Shown: piece by piece, positions 17,003 to 25,712 of the stretch
How positions within the stretch are numbered: the stretch's first letter is position 1
Layout of the letters: the number at the start of each line of letters is the position of its first letter
Notes under the pieces: generated by a model
Databases searched by the model: none
The model's input: the letters and a program-made list of their open reading frames with translations, nothing else
Told to the model about the DNA's origin: nothing
From: Roseovarius sp. M141
Lineage (GTDB): Bacteria > Pseudomonadota > Alphaproteobacteria > Rhodobacterales > Rhodobacteraceae
Direction: 5' to 3'
DNA: 64,000 bases
Assembly: GCF_024355225.1 (NCBI RefSeq)
Contig: NZ_VCNH01000008.1
Coordinates: forward strand, 2,604,001-2,668,000
Translations under genes and position numbers: made by a program

Positions 17003-17842
17003 TCAACGCCGGTCAACCGCCCCATCCTGCGCCATCAGCGCGGCCAGTTCGTCGCCCGGCATGGCCTGCTGCGCGTATGTGAACGTCCCTGTATCGCGCA
17101 CCTCCTCGGCCGCTCTTTTCAGCGCGCCGAACGCCGCGCGCGCGAAAGATCCGCCAACGCTGACACGCCGCACGCCGACATCGGATAGCTGAGCGACCGA
17201 ATACCCCGGCCCTTGAAGCCCCATGACCACGTTCACCGGCTTGTCCACTTCGCGGCAAACTGTGCGGATCGCCTCCAGATCGGGGAGGCCCGGCGCATAG
17301 AGCACATCGGCCCCGGCCTCGGAAAAGGCTTGCAGACGCGCAATCGTGTCCTTCAGATCCGGGCGCCCCCACAGGTAATTCTCGGCCCGCGCCGTCAAAA
17401 GGAATGGCAGGTCGCGGGCCGCCTCCGCAGCGGCGCGAATACGGTCTGCGGCATATTCCAGATCAAAGATCGGTGCGCCCGGATCACCTGTCGCATCCTC
17501 GATCGAGCCACCGACCAGTCCGACATCTGCCGCCATACGCACGGTTTCGGCGCAGGTCTGCGGGTCGCTGCCGAACCCATCCTCAAGGTCCGCCGACACC
17601 GGAAAATCGCTGGCCTGCACGATCTGCGCCGCATTGGTCAGCAGTTCATCACGGGTCAGACTGGCAAAGGAGTCGCGCTTGCCCACGGCAAAGGCATATC
17701 CCGCGCTGGTCGTCGCAAGCGCCGCAAACCCGAGACTGGCCAGCAGCCGCGCAGACCCCGCATCCCAAGGGTTTGGAATGACGAACGCGCCGGTTCCGCG
17801 ATGCAGCGCGTCAAAGATTGCGAATTTCTCTGTCTGGTCCAT
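17003..17842 (-). CDS. Isocitrate lyase/PEP-mutase superfamily protein
   Basis: 279 residues from the ATG at 17842 (MDQTEKFAIF), which follows an AGGAA site. An alternative ATG lies 21 bp upstream. It is a TIM-barrel of the ICL/PEPM superfamily: metal-binding SADLEDGFGS, SIEDATGD and LLTARAENYLWG are recognisable. The lyase motif K-K-C-G-H of isocitrate and methylisocitrate lyases is not present. A PEP-mutase-like, oxaloacetate-hydrolase-like or carboxyvinyl-phosphonate-type activity is therefore more likely than true isocitrate lyase. It converges with the MDR gene. Confidence 0.82.
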   Translation of the reverse strand: MDQTEKFAIFDALHRGTGAFVIPNPWDAGSARLLASLGFAALATTSAGYAFAVGKRDSFASLTRDELLTNAAQIVQASDFPVSADLEDGFGSDPQTCAETVRMAADVGLVGGSIEDATGDPGAPIFDLEYAADRIRAAAEAARDLPFLLTARAENYLWGRPDLKDTIARLQAFSEAGADVLYAPGLPDLEAIRTVCREVDKPVNVVMGLQGPGYSVAQLSDVGVRRVSVGGSFARAAFGALKRAAEEVRDTGTFTYAQQAMPGDELAALMAQDGAVDRR

Positions 17843-18123
17843 TTGCGGTTCCTGTGATGACATCTATCCAGCCTGCCACCACAGGAACATACAACGAACA
17901 TCCTGTCCAGAAAAAGCAGTGGCGCCTAGCGCGGCGGATCACATTCCAAGATCGATCTATCGCCCCGGCCCTATTCAGGGGCGAAGGCGGTGCGAAATTC
18001 GGCGTCCATAAAACGAGCAATGGCCGGCCCCATCGGGCCGACCATATTTGATTTTGGCCCCGCGCGCGGAATGCGTCAGCACTCGCACCCGGGGGCAATC
18101 CCTGTATCCTTAGCTAAATCGCT

Positions 18124-18552
18124 TCAGGATATCGCGACCAGCTCGATGTCGAACTTCAGGTCCTTGCCGGCCAGCGCGTGGTTGGCGTCCAGCGTGACAT
18201 GCTCTTCGGTGACTTCCAGCACGGTCACGGGCAGGACCTGACCGGTCTCCGTCTGCACTTGCAACTGCGTGCCGGGGTCCAGCGGAATGTCTGCCGGGAT
18301 GCCTTCGCGCGGGACTTGCTGGCGCGCGTTGGGATCGATCTGGCCGTAGGCCTGATCGGCGGGGACTTCGACTGTTTTCTTGTCACCAACGGTCATGCCG
18401 GGGATGGCGGTATCGAGGCCGGGGATGATCTGACCCGAGCCGACTTCGAATTTCAGCGGGTCGCGTCCGTCGCTGCTGTCAAAGACGGTGCCGTCGGTCA
18501 GCGTGCCGGTGTAATGAACATGAACGGTATCGCCCGATTTCACTTCGGTCAT
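18124..18552 (-). CDS. FKBP-type peptidyl-prolyl isomerase, SlyD-like
   Basis: A 142-residue FKBP-fold isomerase from ATG 18552 (MTEVKSGDTVHVHYTG). The core includes LTDGTVFDSS, VGSGQIIPGLDTAIPGM and the inserted-flap region (AYGQIDPNARQQVPREGI). The motif DANHALAGKDLKFDIEL is characteristic of SlyD-like proteins. It lacks the histidine-rich metal-binding tail of E. coli SlyD. It is cytoplasmic and aids protein folding. The gene is monocistronic, with about 260 bp of unannotated sequence downstream. Confidence 0.9.
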   Translation of the reverse strand: MTEVKSGDTVHVHYTGTLTDGTVFDSSDGRDPLKFEVGSGQIIPGLDTAIPGMTVGDKKTVEVPADQAYGQIDPNARQQVPREGIPADIPLDPGTQLQVQTETGQVLPVTVLEVTEEHVTLDANHALAGKDLKFDIELVAIS

Positions 18553-18739
18553 GAGAAGACTCCAGTTCTGGTGTGTTTTGGGATGAATGAATGGCAAGGC
18601 CGCGCCGCGCGCGGGTGCTTGTGCGGATTGACGCTTTACCTAGCAACGGTAGATCCCGATTGCAAACCGGTGCATAGGAATTTGATATCAAGCGATTGTT
18701 ATTGAGAGATGTTTTTACAATACCAGCAGACAAAACCCC

Positions 18740-18774
18740 GGTGCACATCCAAAATCAGGCCACATGGTGCACAT
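18740..18774. promoter_or_regulatory. Two direct copies of GGTGCACAT, possible operator
   Basis: GGTGCACAT occurs at 18740-18748 and 18766-18774, each containing the palindrome GTGCAC, 26 bp apart. The pair lies in the spacer upstream of the HAD gene at 18849. The spacing is near two and a half helical turns. A binding site is only a suggestion. Confidence 0.35.
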
Positions 18775-18848
18775 GAGCGCCCCCATTTGCACCCTTTCGC
18801 GGATCTGCCATCCATGCCAGTCTGCCACCATTCCAGCCGGAGCGCACC

Positions 18849-19532
18849 ATGGCCATAACCACCTGCATCTTCGACGCCTACGGCACATTGTTCGACGTGG
18901 CCGCCGCCGCGCGGACCGCCGCAGCCGAGCCGGGTCAGGACGCGCTGGCCAAGTGCTGGCCGCAGATCGCACAGGACTGGCGGCTGCGGCAGCTGCATTA
19001 CAGCTGGCTGCGTACGATCATGCAGGATCACGTCGATTTCTGGTGCATCACGCAGGATGCGCTGGACTGGGCGCTGGAGGCGCAGGGCATCGACGATGCC
19101 GCGCTGCGCGAACGCCTGTTGGCGCTGTATTGGCAACTGGAATCCTACCCGGAAGTGCCGCAGATGCTGGCTGCGCTGAACACGGCGGGGCTGGACACCG
19201 CCATCCTGTCGAACGGCACGCCCGAGATGCTGGGTGCCGCCGTCACCTCCGCCGGAATCGGCGTGATGCTGGACGATGTGTTGTCAATCGAGACCTGCGG
19301 CATCTTCAAACCGGCGCGCGCGGTCTATGACATGGTCGGCGACCGATTTGCCTGCGCGCCCGGCGAGGTGCTGTTTGTCACCTCCAATGGCTGGGACGCG
19401 GCGGGCGCTGCCGCCTACGGGTTCAACGTGGCGTGGGTCAATCGCGACGGCGCCCCGGTCGAACGTTTGCCGGGCCGCCCCGCGCATGTGCTGGCAGATC
19501 TGGGCGGCATTCCCGCACTGGCGGGGCTGTAG
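18849..19532 (+). CDS. Haloacid dehalogenase, type II (HAD superfamily)
   Basis: 227 residues. The HAD nucleophile motif is seen as FDAYGTLFD, with AILSNGTPEML for motif II, the lysine in IFKPARAVYD and VTSNGWDAAGAAAYGF for the last motif. The SNG and SNGWD forms are typical of L-2-haloacid dehalogenases, which hydrolyse L-2-haloalkanoates to D-2-hydroxy acids. The gene directly abuts the next one (TAG then ATG). It starts a four-gene run that continues to 22637. Marine roseobacters meet natural halogenated acids, but the true substrate is not proven here. Confidence 0.87.
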   Translation: MAITTCIFDAYGTLFDVAAAARTAAAEPGQDALAKCWPQIAQDWRLRQLHYSWLRTIMQDHVDFWCITQDALDWALEAQGIDDAALRERLLALYWQLESYPEVPQMLAALNTAGLDTAILSNGTPEMLGAAVTSAGIGVMLDDVLSIETCGIFKPARAVYDMVGDRFACAPGEVLFVTSNGWDAAGAAAYGFNVAWVNRDGAPVERLPGRPAHVLADLGGIPALAGL

Positions 19533-20381
19533 ATGGCGCACTTTACCACCTCTGACGGGCTGAGCCTCCATTATTCCGACACAGCCGAGTACGAGGGCGG
19601 CGACGGACCGCCCATCCTTTGCCTTGCAGGACTGACGCGCAATTCGGCCGATTTTCGGCTGGTTCTGCCTTTTTTGGCGGGCTACCGCGTGATCCGCATG
19701 GATTACCGCGGGCGAGGCCAGTCGGATTACGCAGACGACATCACCACCTATTCGGTGCCGCAAGAGGCGCAGGACGCCATCGCGCTGCTCGATCATCTGG
19801 GGCTGGAGCGTGCCACCATTCTTGGCACCTCGCGCGGCGGACTGATTGCCATGCTGCTGGCGGCAACGCATCCGGGGCGGCTGAACGGTGCGATCTTGAA
19901 CGATATCGGGCCCGAACTTGCCCCCGGCGGGCTGGACCGGATCAAGGAATATGTGGGTCGGCGCCCCATATTCCGCACCTATGATGAGGCGGCAGAGGGG
20001 CTGTCCGCTGTGAACGACGCGCAATTTCCCGGCGTCACCCTCGCGCGCTGGCGCCTGCATGCCGAGAATATCTGGGCCGAGCAGCCCGGCGAACGTCTGG
20101 CGCTGCGCTACGATCCGCGTCTGCGCGATGCGCTGATGGGACAGGCCGGCGCCCTGCCCGCCCCCGATCTCTGGCCGTTCTTCGATGCGCTGGCGTCAAT
20201 GCCGCTGACTGTGCTGCATGGCGCGAATTCCGATCTGCTATCTGCGGACCTCTTCGCCCGGATGCAGGCCCGCGCGCCCACCATGCGCGCATTCACCGTA
20301 CCGGACCGGGGCCACGTGCCCTTCCTTGACGAGGCGGCATCGCTGGACGGGATCTTGTCCCACCTCAGGGATTACGCATGA
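19533..20381 (+). CDS. Alpha/beta-hydrolase
   Basis: A 282-residue alpha/beta-hydrolase-fold enzyme. The oxyanion-region LCLAGLTRNSADF is near residue 30. The nucleophile elbow is GTSRGGLIAM, with Ser near 105, and the catalytic histidine lies in PDRGHVPFLDE close to the C-terminus. It probably hydrolyses an ester or lactone. It is translationally linked to both neighbours: no gap to the HAD gene, and an ATGA overlap with the next gene. Confidence 0.88.
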   Translation: MAHFTTSDGLSLHYSDTAEYEGGDGPPILCLAGLTRNSADFRLVLPFLAGYRVIRMDYRGRGQSDYADDITTYSVPQEAQDAIALLDHLGLERATILGTSRGGLIAMLLAATHPGRLNGAILNDIGPELAPGGLDRIKEYVGRRPIFRTYDEAAEGLSAVNDAQFPGVTLARWRLHAENIWAEQPGERLALRYDPRLRDALMGQAGALPAPDLWPFFDALASMPLTVLHGANSDLLSADLFARMQARAPTMRAFTVPDRGHVPFLDEAASLDGILSHLRDYA

Positions 20382-21358
20382 GCGATATCGACATGATCCG
20401 CGCCGCCGCCGCGCGCCTGAAGGGCCACGCGCGGCGCACGCCGCTGCTGTCGTCGCCGTTCCTTGACCAGATCGCCGGTCGACGCATCTGGGTCAAACCG
20501 GAATGCCTGCAACATACCGGAAGCTTCAAGTATCGTGGCGGGTATTCGGCTGTCTCGGCACTGGATAAGCGCGCGCGCGGGGTTTTGGCGTTTTCGTCGG
20601 GAAATCATGCGCAGGGCGTGGCGCTGGCGGCCGCGCAGCACTGTGTGCCTGCTGTCATCATCATGCCCGCCGACGCGCCCAGCTTGAAAATCGCCAACAC
20701 GCACGCCTTGGGCGCCGAAGTCGTACTGTACGACCGCGCCGCCGGTGAAAGTCGCGAGGATCTTGGCGAGGCGCTACGCACAGAGCGGAACCTGACCTTG
20801 ATCCGCCCCTATGACGAGCCGCAAGTCATCGCAGGCCAGGGCACGACGGGCCTTGAGATCGCCGAGGATGCCGCCGCGATGGGCATCGCACGCGCCGATG
20901 TACTGGTCTGCTGCGGCGGTGGCGGCCTGACCTCCGGCATCGCGCTGGCGCTGGAGGCGGACGCGCCCGGCCTGCGCGCCCGCCCCTGCGAACCGGAGGG
21001 GTTCGACGACACCGCACGATCCCTCAGCGCGGGCGCAATACAGCGCAACGCACAGCCATCGGGCGGACTATGCGATGCGATCGTTACGCCGCAGCCGGGC
21101 GACATCACCTTTCCCATCATGCAGCGCCTGTGCGGCCCCGGCCTGGTCGTGTCGGACGAGGAGGCGCTGCACGCCATGGCGCTGGCATGGGGCCGACTGA
21201 AACTGGTGGCCGAACCGGGCGGCGCTGTTGCGCTGGCGGCTGCGCTGTTCCGCGCGGATCAGATCGAAGGCGACGACGTGATCGTCACCATCTCGGGCGG
21301 GAATGTGGATGCGGGCATGTTCCAGCGGGCGCTGACCAGCTACGGCGATCTGACATGA
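20378..21358 (+). CDS. PLP-dependent threonine/serine dehydratase
   Basis: A 326-residue fold-type II PLP enzyme. The Schiff-base lysine is in GSFKYRGGYSAV, near residue 50. The substrate loop is SSGNHAQGVALAA, and the phosphate-binding glycine loop is CCGGGGLTSGIAL. No C-terminal ACT regulatory domain is present, so it resembles catabolic threonine/serine dehydratases or serine racemase-like enzymes rather than biosynthetic IlvA. It overlaps the hydrolase gene by ATGA and is followed 46 bp later by the enolase-superfamily gene. Confidence 0.87.
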   Translation: MSDIDMIRAAAARLKGHARRTPLLSSPFLDQIAGRRIWVKPECLQHTGSFKYRGGYSAVSALDKRARGVLAFSSGNHAQGVALAAAQHCVPAVIIMPADAPSLKIANTHALGAEVVLYDRAAGESREDLGEALRTERNLTLIRPYDEPQVIAGQGTTGLEIAEDAAAMGIARADVLVCCGGGGLTSGIALALEADAPGLRARPCEPEGFDDTARSLSAGAIQRNAQPSGGLCDAIVTPQPGDITFPIMQRLCGPGLVVSDEEALHAMALAWGRLKLVAEPGGAVALAAALFRADQIEGDDVIVTISGGNVDAGMFQRALTSYGDLT

Positions 21359-21404
21359 GTCGCGCCCATCGCGGCGCGCAATCCTACCAAAGAGGAGCCT
21401 GACC

Positions 21405-22637
21405 ATGCGCCTTTCAACCCTCGATATCATCATCACCGCCCCCCCCGCGCCCGGCTGGGGCGGGCGCTACTGGATTCTCGTCAAGGTGACGACCGATACC
21501 GGCATCACCGGCTGGGGGGAATGTTACGCGGCCAGCGTCGGCCCCGAGGCAATGCGCGCCGTTATCGACGACGTGTTCGAGAGGCACATGGCCGGCGAGA
21601 ACCCCGAGAATATCGAGATGATGTTCCGCCGCGTCTATTCCTCGGGTTTCACGCAGCGGCCCGACCTGACGGTGATCGGCGCGTTTTCCGGGCTGGAAAT
21701 CGCCTGCTGGGATATTCTGGGCAAGGCGCGCGGTCGCCCCGTCCATGCCTTGCTGGGCGGGCGGATGAACGACCGGGTCCGCGCCTACAGCTACCTCTAT
21801 CCCCTGCCCCACCATGACGAAGACGAATTCTGGTCCTCGCCCGACATGGCCGCCGAAAGCGCGGCAGAGCTGGTCGATGAGGGCTATACCGCCGTCAAGT
21901 TCGACCCGGCCGGACCTTATACCCTGCGCGGCGGGCACATGCCCAGCCTCAGCGATATCGAGCAATCCGTGCAGTTTTGCGCCGCCATCCGCGAGGCGGT
22001 GGGCACCCGCGCCGACCTGCTGTTCGGCACGCATGGGCAGTTCACCACCGCCGGCGCGATCCGGCTGGGCCGCGCCATCGCGCCTTACGATCCGCTGTGG
22101 TACGAGGAGCCGATCCCGCCAGACAATGTCGCCGCCATGGCGCGCGTGGCATCCGCCACCGGCCTGCCCATCGCAACGGGCGAGCGGCTCTGTACCAAGG
22201 CCGAGTTCGCCCCCGTCCTGCGCGAGGGGGCGGCCAGCATTCTGCAACCGGCCCTTGGGCGTGCGGGCGGCATTTGGGAGTGCAAGAAAATTGCGGCCAT
22301 GGCCGAGGTCTATAACGCGCAGGTGGCGCCGCATCTCTATGCCGGCCCTATCGAGTGGGCGGCAAACGTGCAATTGGCGGCGTCCTTGCCGAACCTTCTG
22401 ATGGCCGAAACCATCGACACGGAGTTCCACCGCGCCCTGATCCGCGACTCTATCCGCATCGAAGACGGCTATATCGCCGTACCGGACGCGCCCGGCCTTG
22501 GGGTCGAGGTGGACGAGGATCTGGCCCGCGCGCATCCCTATCGCGGCGAGAGCCTGCATCTGGAAATGACCGAGGAGCCTTGCAAATATCACGGCCCCAA
22601 CGCCTTTACCGGCGGGGCGCCACGGGATCAGGACTGA
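21405..22637 (+). CDS. Mandelate racemase/muconate lactonizing enzyme family protein
   Basis: A 410-residue enolase-superfamily enzyme. The N-terminal capping domain ends near 130 and is followed by the barrel. VKFDPAGP supplies the acid/base lysine region. Metal ligands lie in FGTHGQFT (atypical, no acid), YEEPIPP and ATGERL, and VAPHLYAGPIEWAA supplies the histidine. It probably abstracts a proton next to a carboxylate, as in sugar-acid dehydratases or cycloisomerases. A clear AAAGAGGAGCC site precedes the ATG. The first metal ligand is not where a D-x-N or similar motif would put it, so the exact subgroup stays open. Confidence 0.85.
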   Translation: MRLSTLDIIITAPPAPGWGGRYWILVKVTTDTGITGWGECYAASVGPEAMRAVIDDVFERHMAGENPENIEMMFRRVYSSGFTQRPDLTVIGAFSGLEIACWDILGKARGRPVHALLGGRMNDRVRAYSYLYPLPHHDEDEFWSSPDMAAESAAELVDEGYTAVKFDPAGPYTLRGGHMPSLSDIEQSVQFCAAIREAVGTRADLLFGTHGQFTTAGAIRLGRAIAPYDPLWYEEPIPPDNVAAMARVASATGLPIATGERLCTKAEFAPVLREGAASILQPALGRAGGIWECKKIAAMAEVYNAQVAPHLYAGPIEWAANVQLAASLPNLLMAETIDTEFHRALIRDSIRIEDGYIAVPDAPGLGVEVDEDLARAHPYRGESLHLEMTEEPCKYHGPNAFTGGAPRDQD

Positions 22638-22641
22638 GGCA

Positions 22642-23076
22642 TCAGGACTGCGGCGCCGCCTGATTGCCCGGCACAGGAAAGATGATATCGTAAAGCCAGT
22701 TATAGACAAACGCATAGACGAGATAGAACAGCGCGAACGCGATATCCATCCAGAACGCCTGTAGCAACGTGATGCCCAGATACCACGCAAGGAATGGCAT
22801 CAGCACCAGCAGCAGGCCGAATTCAAACAGGATCGAATGGACGATACGCAGCCCCAGCCCCTTGCTTGTGTGGCCCACGCGGGCCTGCATGACCTTGTCG
22901 AAGATCAGATTGTAGATATAGGTCCACAGTGTCGCCAGCGTGGCGCTGACAATGGCGACGATGCCCATGTCGTGCATCGGCAGGCTGAACACCCAGCCAC
23001 CCACTGGCACGACAATGGCCAGGCCCAGCCCCTCGAACACGAGGGCGTGACGGATGCGGTCGGCAGTGCTTCGCAT
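22642..23076 (-). CDS. PACE-family efflux transporter (bacterial transmembrane pair domain)
   Basis: A 144-residue membrane protein starting at the ATG 23076 (MRSTADRIRHALVFEGLG). It carries two tandem transmembrane-pair repeats, four helices in all. The first repeat has FEGLGLAIVVPVGGW and the second FEFGLLLVLMPFLAW. The glutamates in these matching positions are conserved in PACE transporters such as AceI, which export chlorhexidine and short-chain diamines in Acinetobacter. The gene converges with the enolase-family gene. The substrate is unknown; a polyamine is plausible. Confidence 0.88.
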   Translation of the reverse strand: MRSTADRIRHALVFEGLGLAIVVPVGGWVFSLPMHDMGIVAIVSATLATLWTYIYNLIFDKVMQARVGHTSKGLGLRIVHSILFEFGLLLVLMPFLAWYLGITLLQAFWMDIAFALFYLVYAFVYNWLYDIIFPVPGNQAAPQS

Positions 23077-23159
23077 GAGAGAGGCGCCCCCTTGTATGAT
23101 CTCCGCCCCGCCATAGCGCCGCCCGCGCGCCGCCGCAACCGGGGGACACCGGGATGTGA

Positions 23160-24089
23160 CTACGGCAGAACGCTCAGCCAGCCCCACGCCGTCACGATCG
23201 ACGCCGCTGTGCCGATCAGCACGGCAGAGGCTGCAACGCGGCGCGCCACGCCATACATGTTGGCAAAGATATAGGCATTGATCCCCGGCGCCATCGCCCC
23301 GGTGATAACCGCGCTGCGCAATGCCGATGTCGGCAGATCCAGCACCTGCCCCAGCCCCAGCGTGATCGCCGGATGCAACAGCAACGACACCGCGCAGATC
23401 GCGACGATGATACGCAGGTCGCCCTCGGGGCGGTATTGCACCAGCACCCCGCCCAGCCCGAACAGTGCGGCCGGCAGCGCAGCGCGCGCGATCAGGTCCA
23501 ACCCGTCCTGAAGCGGCGCGGGCACCGGCACCCCCGCCAGATTGACGACAAATCCAAGGCCGATCCCAATGATCAGCGCGTTGGAAAACATCGCACGCGC
23601 CACCTTGCGCAGCACCGCGCCGCCCGCCTGACCGCGGGCGCGCGCGATCTCCATCGCGGTGATACCGACGGCGTAGCAAAACGGTGAATGCATCGCGATG
23701 ATCGTGTAATTCGCCTCCAGCGCCCCGGCGCCATAGGCGCGTTCGGTGATCGGCAGCCCCAGAAGGAGGGAGTTCGAGAACAAGCAGCAAAACCCGATGG
23801 CAATCGCGTCGGGCCAGTCACGCCGAAAAATCAACCGCGCGCCGAATGTACCGACCCCAAAGCCCGCCAACGCCCCCGCATAGAAACTGAACAGCAGCGG
23901 CACATTGAAATTCTGGCTCAGATCCAGTTGCGAGATCGCGGTGAACAATAGGCAGGGAATTGCGAAAATCTGGGTAAAGCGGATCAGCCCGTCGACGCCG
24001 CTTTGCGCAAACCAGCCCAGCCAGACCACCGCATAGCCCGCCCCGATCACCACAAAGACCGGCAGAACGACGTCCAGAAACGCAGCCAT
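23160..24089 (-). CDS. AEC-family transporter (auxin efflux carrier fold)
   Basis: A 309-residue membrane protein with about ten hydrophobic helices. The opening VLPVFVVIGAGYAVVWLGWF is typical of the bacterial AEC family, as are the paired half-repeats with SALRSAVITGAMAPGINAY near the C-terminus. Bacterial members carry malate, malonate or amino-acid derivatives. It is followed 4 bp upstream in coordinate terms by the MBL hydrolase stop side, so it may be read from the block that begins at 28617. Confidence 0.86.
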   Translation of the reverse strand: MAAFLDVVLPVFVVIGAGYAVVWLGWFAQSGVDGLIRFTQIFAIPCLLFTAISQLDLSQNFNVPLLFSFYAGALAGFGVGTFGARLIFRRDWPDAIAIGFCCLFSNSLLLGLPITERAYGAGALEANYTIIAMHSPFCYAVGITAMEIARARGQAGGAVLRKVARAMFSNALIIGIGLGFVVNLAGVPVPAPLQDGLDLIARAALPAALFGLGGVLVQYRPEGDLRIIVAICAVSLLLHPAITLGLGQVLDLPTSALRSAVITGAMAPGINAYIFANMYGVARRVAASAVLIGTAASIVTAWGWLSVLP

Positions 24090-24093
24090 CCCG

Positions 24094-24903
24094 CTAGACC
24101 TGAAAGGTCAGCGTCATCCCGTCATAGGCGACATCGACGCCATCCGGCATTTCGGACAGCAGCGTGTGATAGTCCATGTCGGTATGCATGTTGGTGATGA
24201 TCCCCTGCCGGGGCGCGGCGCGCGCGATCCATTCAAGGCTGCGCGCCAGATGGATATGCGTCGGATGTGGCTTGCGCCGCAACGCATCCAGAATCCATGT
24301 ATCGAGACCCTTCACCGTATTCCAGCACGCCTCATCCATGTCCGCCACGTCGGGCAGATAGGCCACATCCCCGATGCGAAATCCCAGCGCGTCGATGGCG
24401 CCGTGGTTCACCTGGAATGGCGTCAGGGTGATCGCGCCGCCGGCGCCCGTCACCGTCACGTCGCCGTCGATGGTGTGCATATCCAGAATGGGCGGATAGG
24501 CTGACCCCTCGGGCCGTTCAAAGGCATATCCGAACCGCGTCATCAGCGCGTCCCGCGTGACGGGATCGGCCCAGACCGGCAGGCGTCCGGACATGTTGAA
24601 TACGATGATGCGCAGATCGTCCAGACCATGACAGTGGTCGGCATGGCCGTGGGTATAAACCACCGCATCCAGCGTGCCGACGCCGTGGCGCACCAGTTGT
24701 TCGCGCATGTCGGGGGCGCTGTCGATCAACACACGGGTAAGGCCCCCCGGCCCCTCCTGCTCGATCAGCAGTGAACACCGCGTGCGCCGGTTGCGCGGCT
24801 CATCGGGATCGCAATCGCCCCAGTCGCCGCCCGGTTTGTCGGCCAGGCGCGGCACCCCCCCGGAGGAGCCGCAGCCAAGGATGATGAAACGCCGCGTCGC
24901 CAT
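24094..24903 (-). CDS. MBL-fold metallohydrolase, PhnP-like
   Basis: A 269-residue metallo-beta-lactamase-fold protein. The metal motif THGHADHCHGLDD is near residue 80. Further ligands lie in VNHGAID, LPDVADMD and NMHTDMDY. The N-terminal ILGCGSSGGVPR is typical of PhnP-related phosphodiesterases. Its start overlaps the last base of the TatD gene stop region (24903). The order tmk-holB-tatD-MBL recurs in alphaproteobacteria. It is a probable cyclic phosphodiesterase; the natural substrate is not known. Confidence 0.88.
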   Translation of the reverse strand: MATRRFIILGCGSSGGVPRLADKPGGDWGDCDPDEPRNRRTRCSLLIEQEGPGGLTRVLIDSAPDMREQLVRHGVGTLDAVVYTHGHADHCHGLDDLRIIVFNMSGRLPVWADPVTRDALMTRFGYAFERPEGSAYPPILDMHTIDGDVTVTGAGGAITLTPFQVNHGAIDALGFRIGDVAYLPDVADMDEACWNTVKGLDTWILDALRRKPHPTHIHLARSLEWIARAAPRQGIITNMHTDMDYHTLLSEMPDGVDVAYDGMTLTFQV

Positions 24904-25703
24904 CAGCCCTGCCTCCCGTATGCGGCCGCCTTGGCGAACAGGCGATCAAAATTTGCTTGAGTCTGCGCGGCGAAATCGGGCCAGTCCATGCCCATCGTCT
25001 CGGCGCCCTTCTGGGCGGTATGCAACGTATAGGCAGGCTCGTTCCGGCGGCCGCGATGCGGCGGCGGGGCGAGGTAAGGCGCGTCGGTTTCCACCAGAAT
25101 CCGCTCGCGCGGCGTGGCGGCAAAGATGTCGCGGATCTCCTGACTTTTGGGAAAGGCGGCGATGCCCGACATGCTGAGGTAGAAATCCAGCTCCAGCGCC
25201 GCACGTGCCAGCGCAGCGCCGGAGCTGAAGCAATGCATGACGCAGCTATAGGCGCCATTGCGGTATTCCTCGGTCAGGATCTGCGCCATATCGTCATCGG
25301 CATCGCGCGCGTGGATGATCAGCGGCAGGCCGGTCTGCCGCGCGGCGGCGATATGGGCGCGCAAGGACGCCTGCTGCGCCTCGGCGCTCTCGGCGGTGTA
25401 GTGGTAATCCAGCCCCGTCTCGCCGATGCCGACGAATTTCGGGTGGCGCGCCAGTGCGATCAGGTCATCGACGCTTGCCATCGGCTCAGCCGCGACGCTC
25501 ATCGGGTGGGTGCCGACGGCGTAGAACACCGGCGCGTGCGCTTCGGCGATGGCGCGCACCTGCGGCTCGGACCGCAATTTCGTGCAGATCGTGACCATAC
25601 GCGTAACCCCGGCAGCGACCGCGCGGTCAATGACCTGCGGCAGTTCCTCGGCAAAGTCGGGGAAATCGAGGTGGCAATGGCTGTCGGTGATTTCAACGTG
25701 CAT
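24903..25703 (-). CDS. tatD: TatD-family metal-dependent deoxyribonuclease
   Basis: A 266-residue amidohydrolase-fold protein. ITDSHCHLDFPDF (metal ligands H-x-H) is at the N-terminus. GIGETGLDYHY supplies the bridging glutamate, LIIHARDADDD a histidine, MHCFSSG another, and LVETDAPYLAP the catalytic aspartate. TatD enzymes are 3'-5' DNA exonucleases. It lies in the tmk-holB-tatD block, next to holB with a 9-bp gap. Confidence 0.92.
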   Translation of the reverse strand: MHVEITDSHCHLDFPDFAEELPQVIDRAVAAGVTRMVTICTKLRSEPQVRAIAEAHAPVFYAVGTHPMSVAAEPMASVDDLIALARHPKFVGIGETGLDYHYTAESAEAQQASLRAHIAAARQTGLPLIIHARDADDDMAQILTEEYRNGAYSCVMHCFSSGAALARAALELDFYLSMSGIAAFPKSQEIRDIFAATPRERILVETDAPYLAPPPHRGRRNEPAYTLHTAQKGAETMGMDWPDFAAQTQANFDRLFAKAAAYGRQG

Positions 25704-25712
25704 ACAGACCCT

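Noticed and set aside
21414..22790. 458-codon minus-strand open frame
   Set aside because: Shadow of the enolase-superfamily gene on the plus strand; no recognisable domain.
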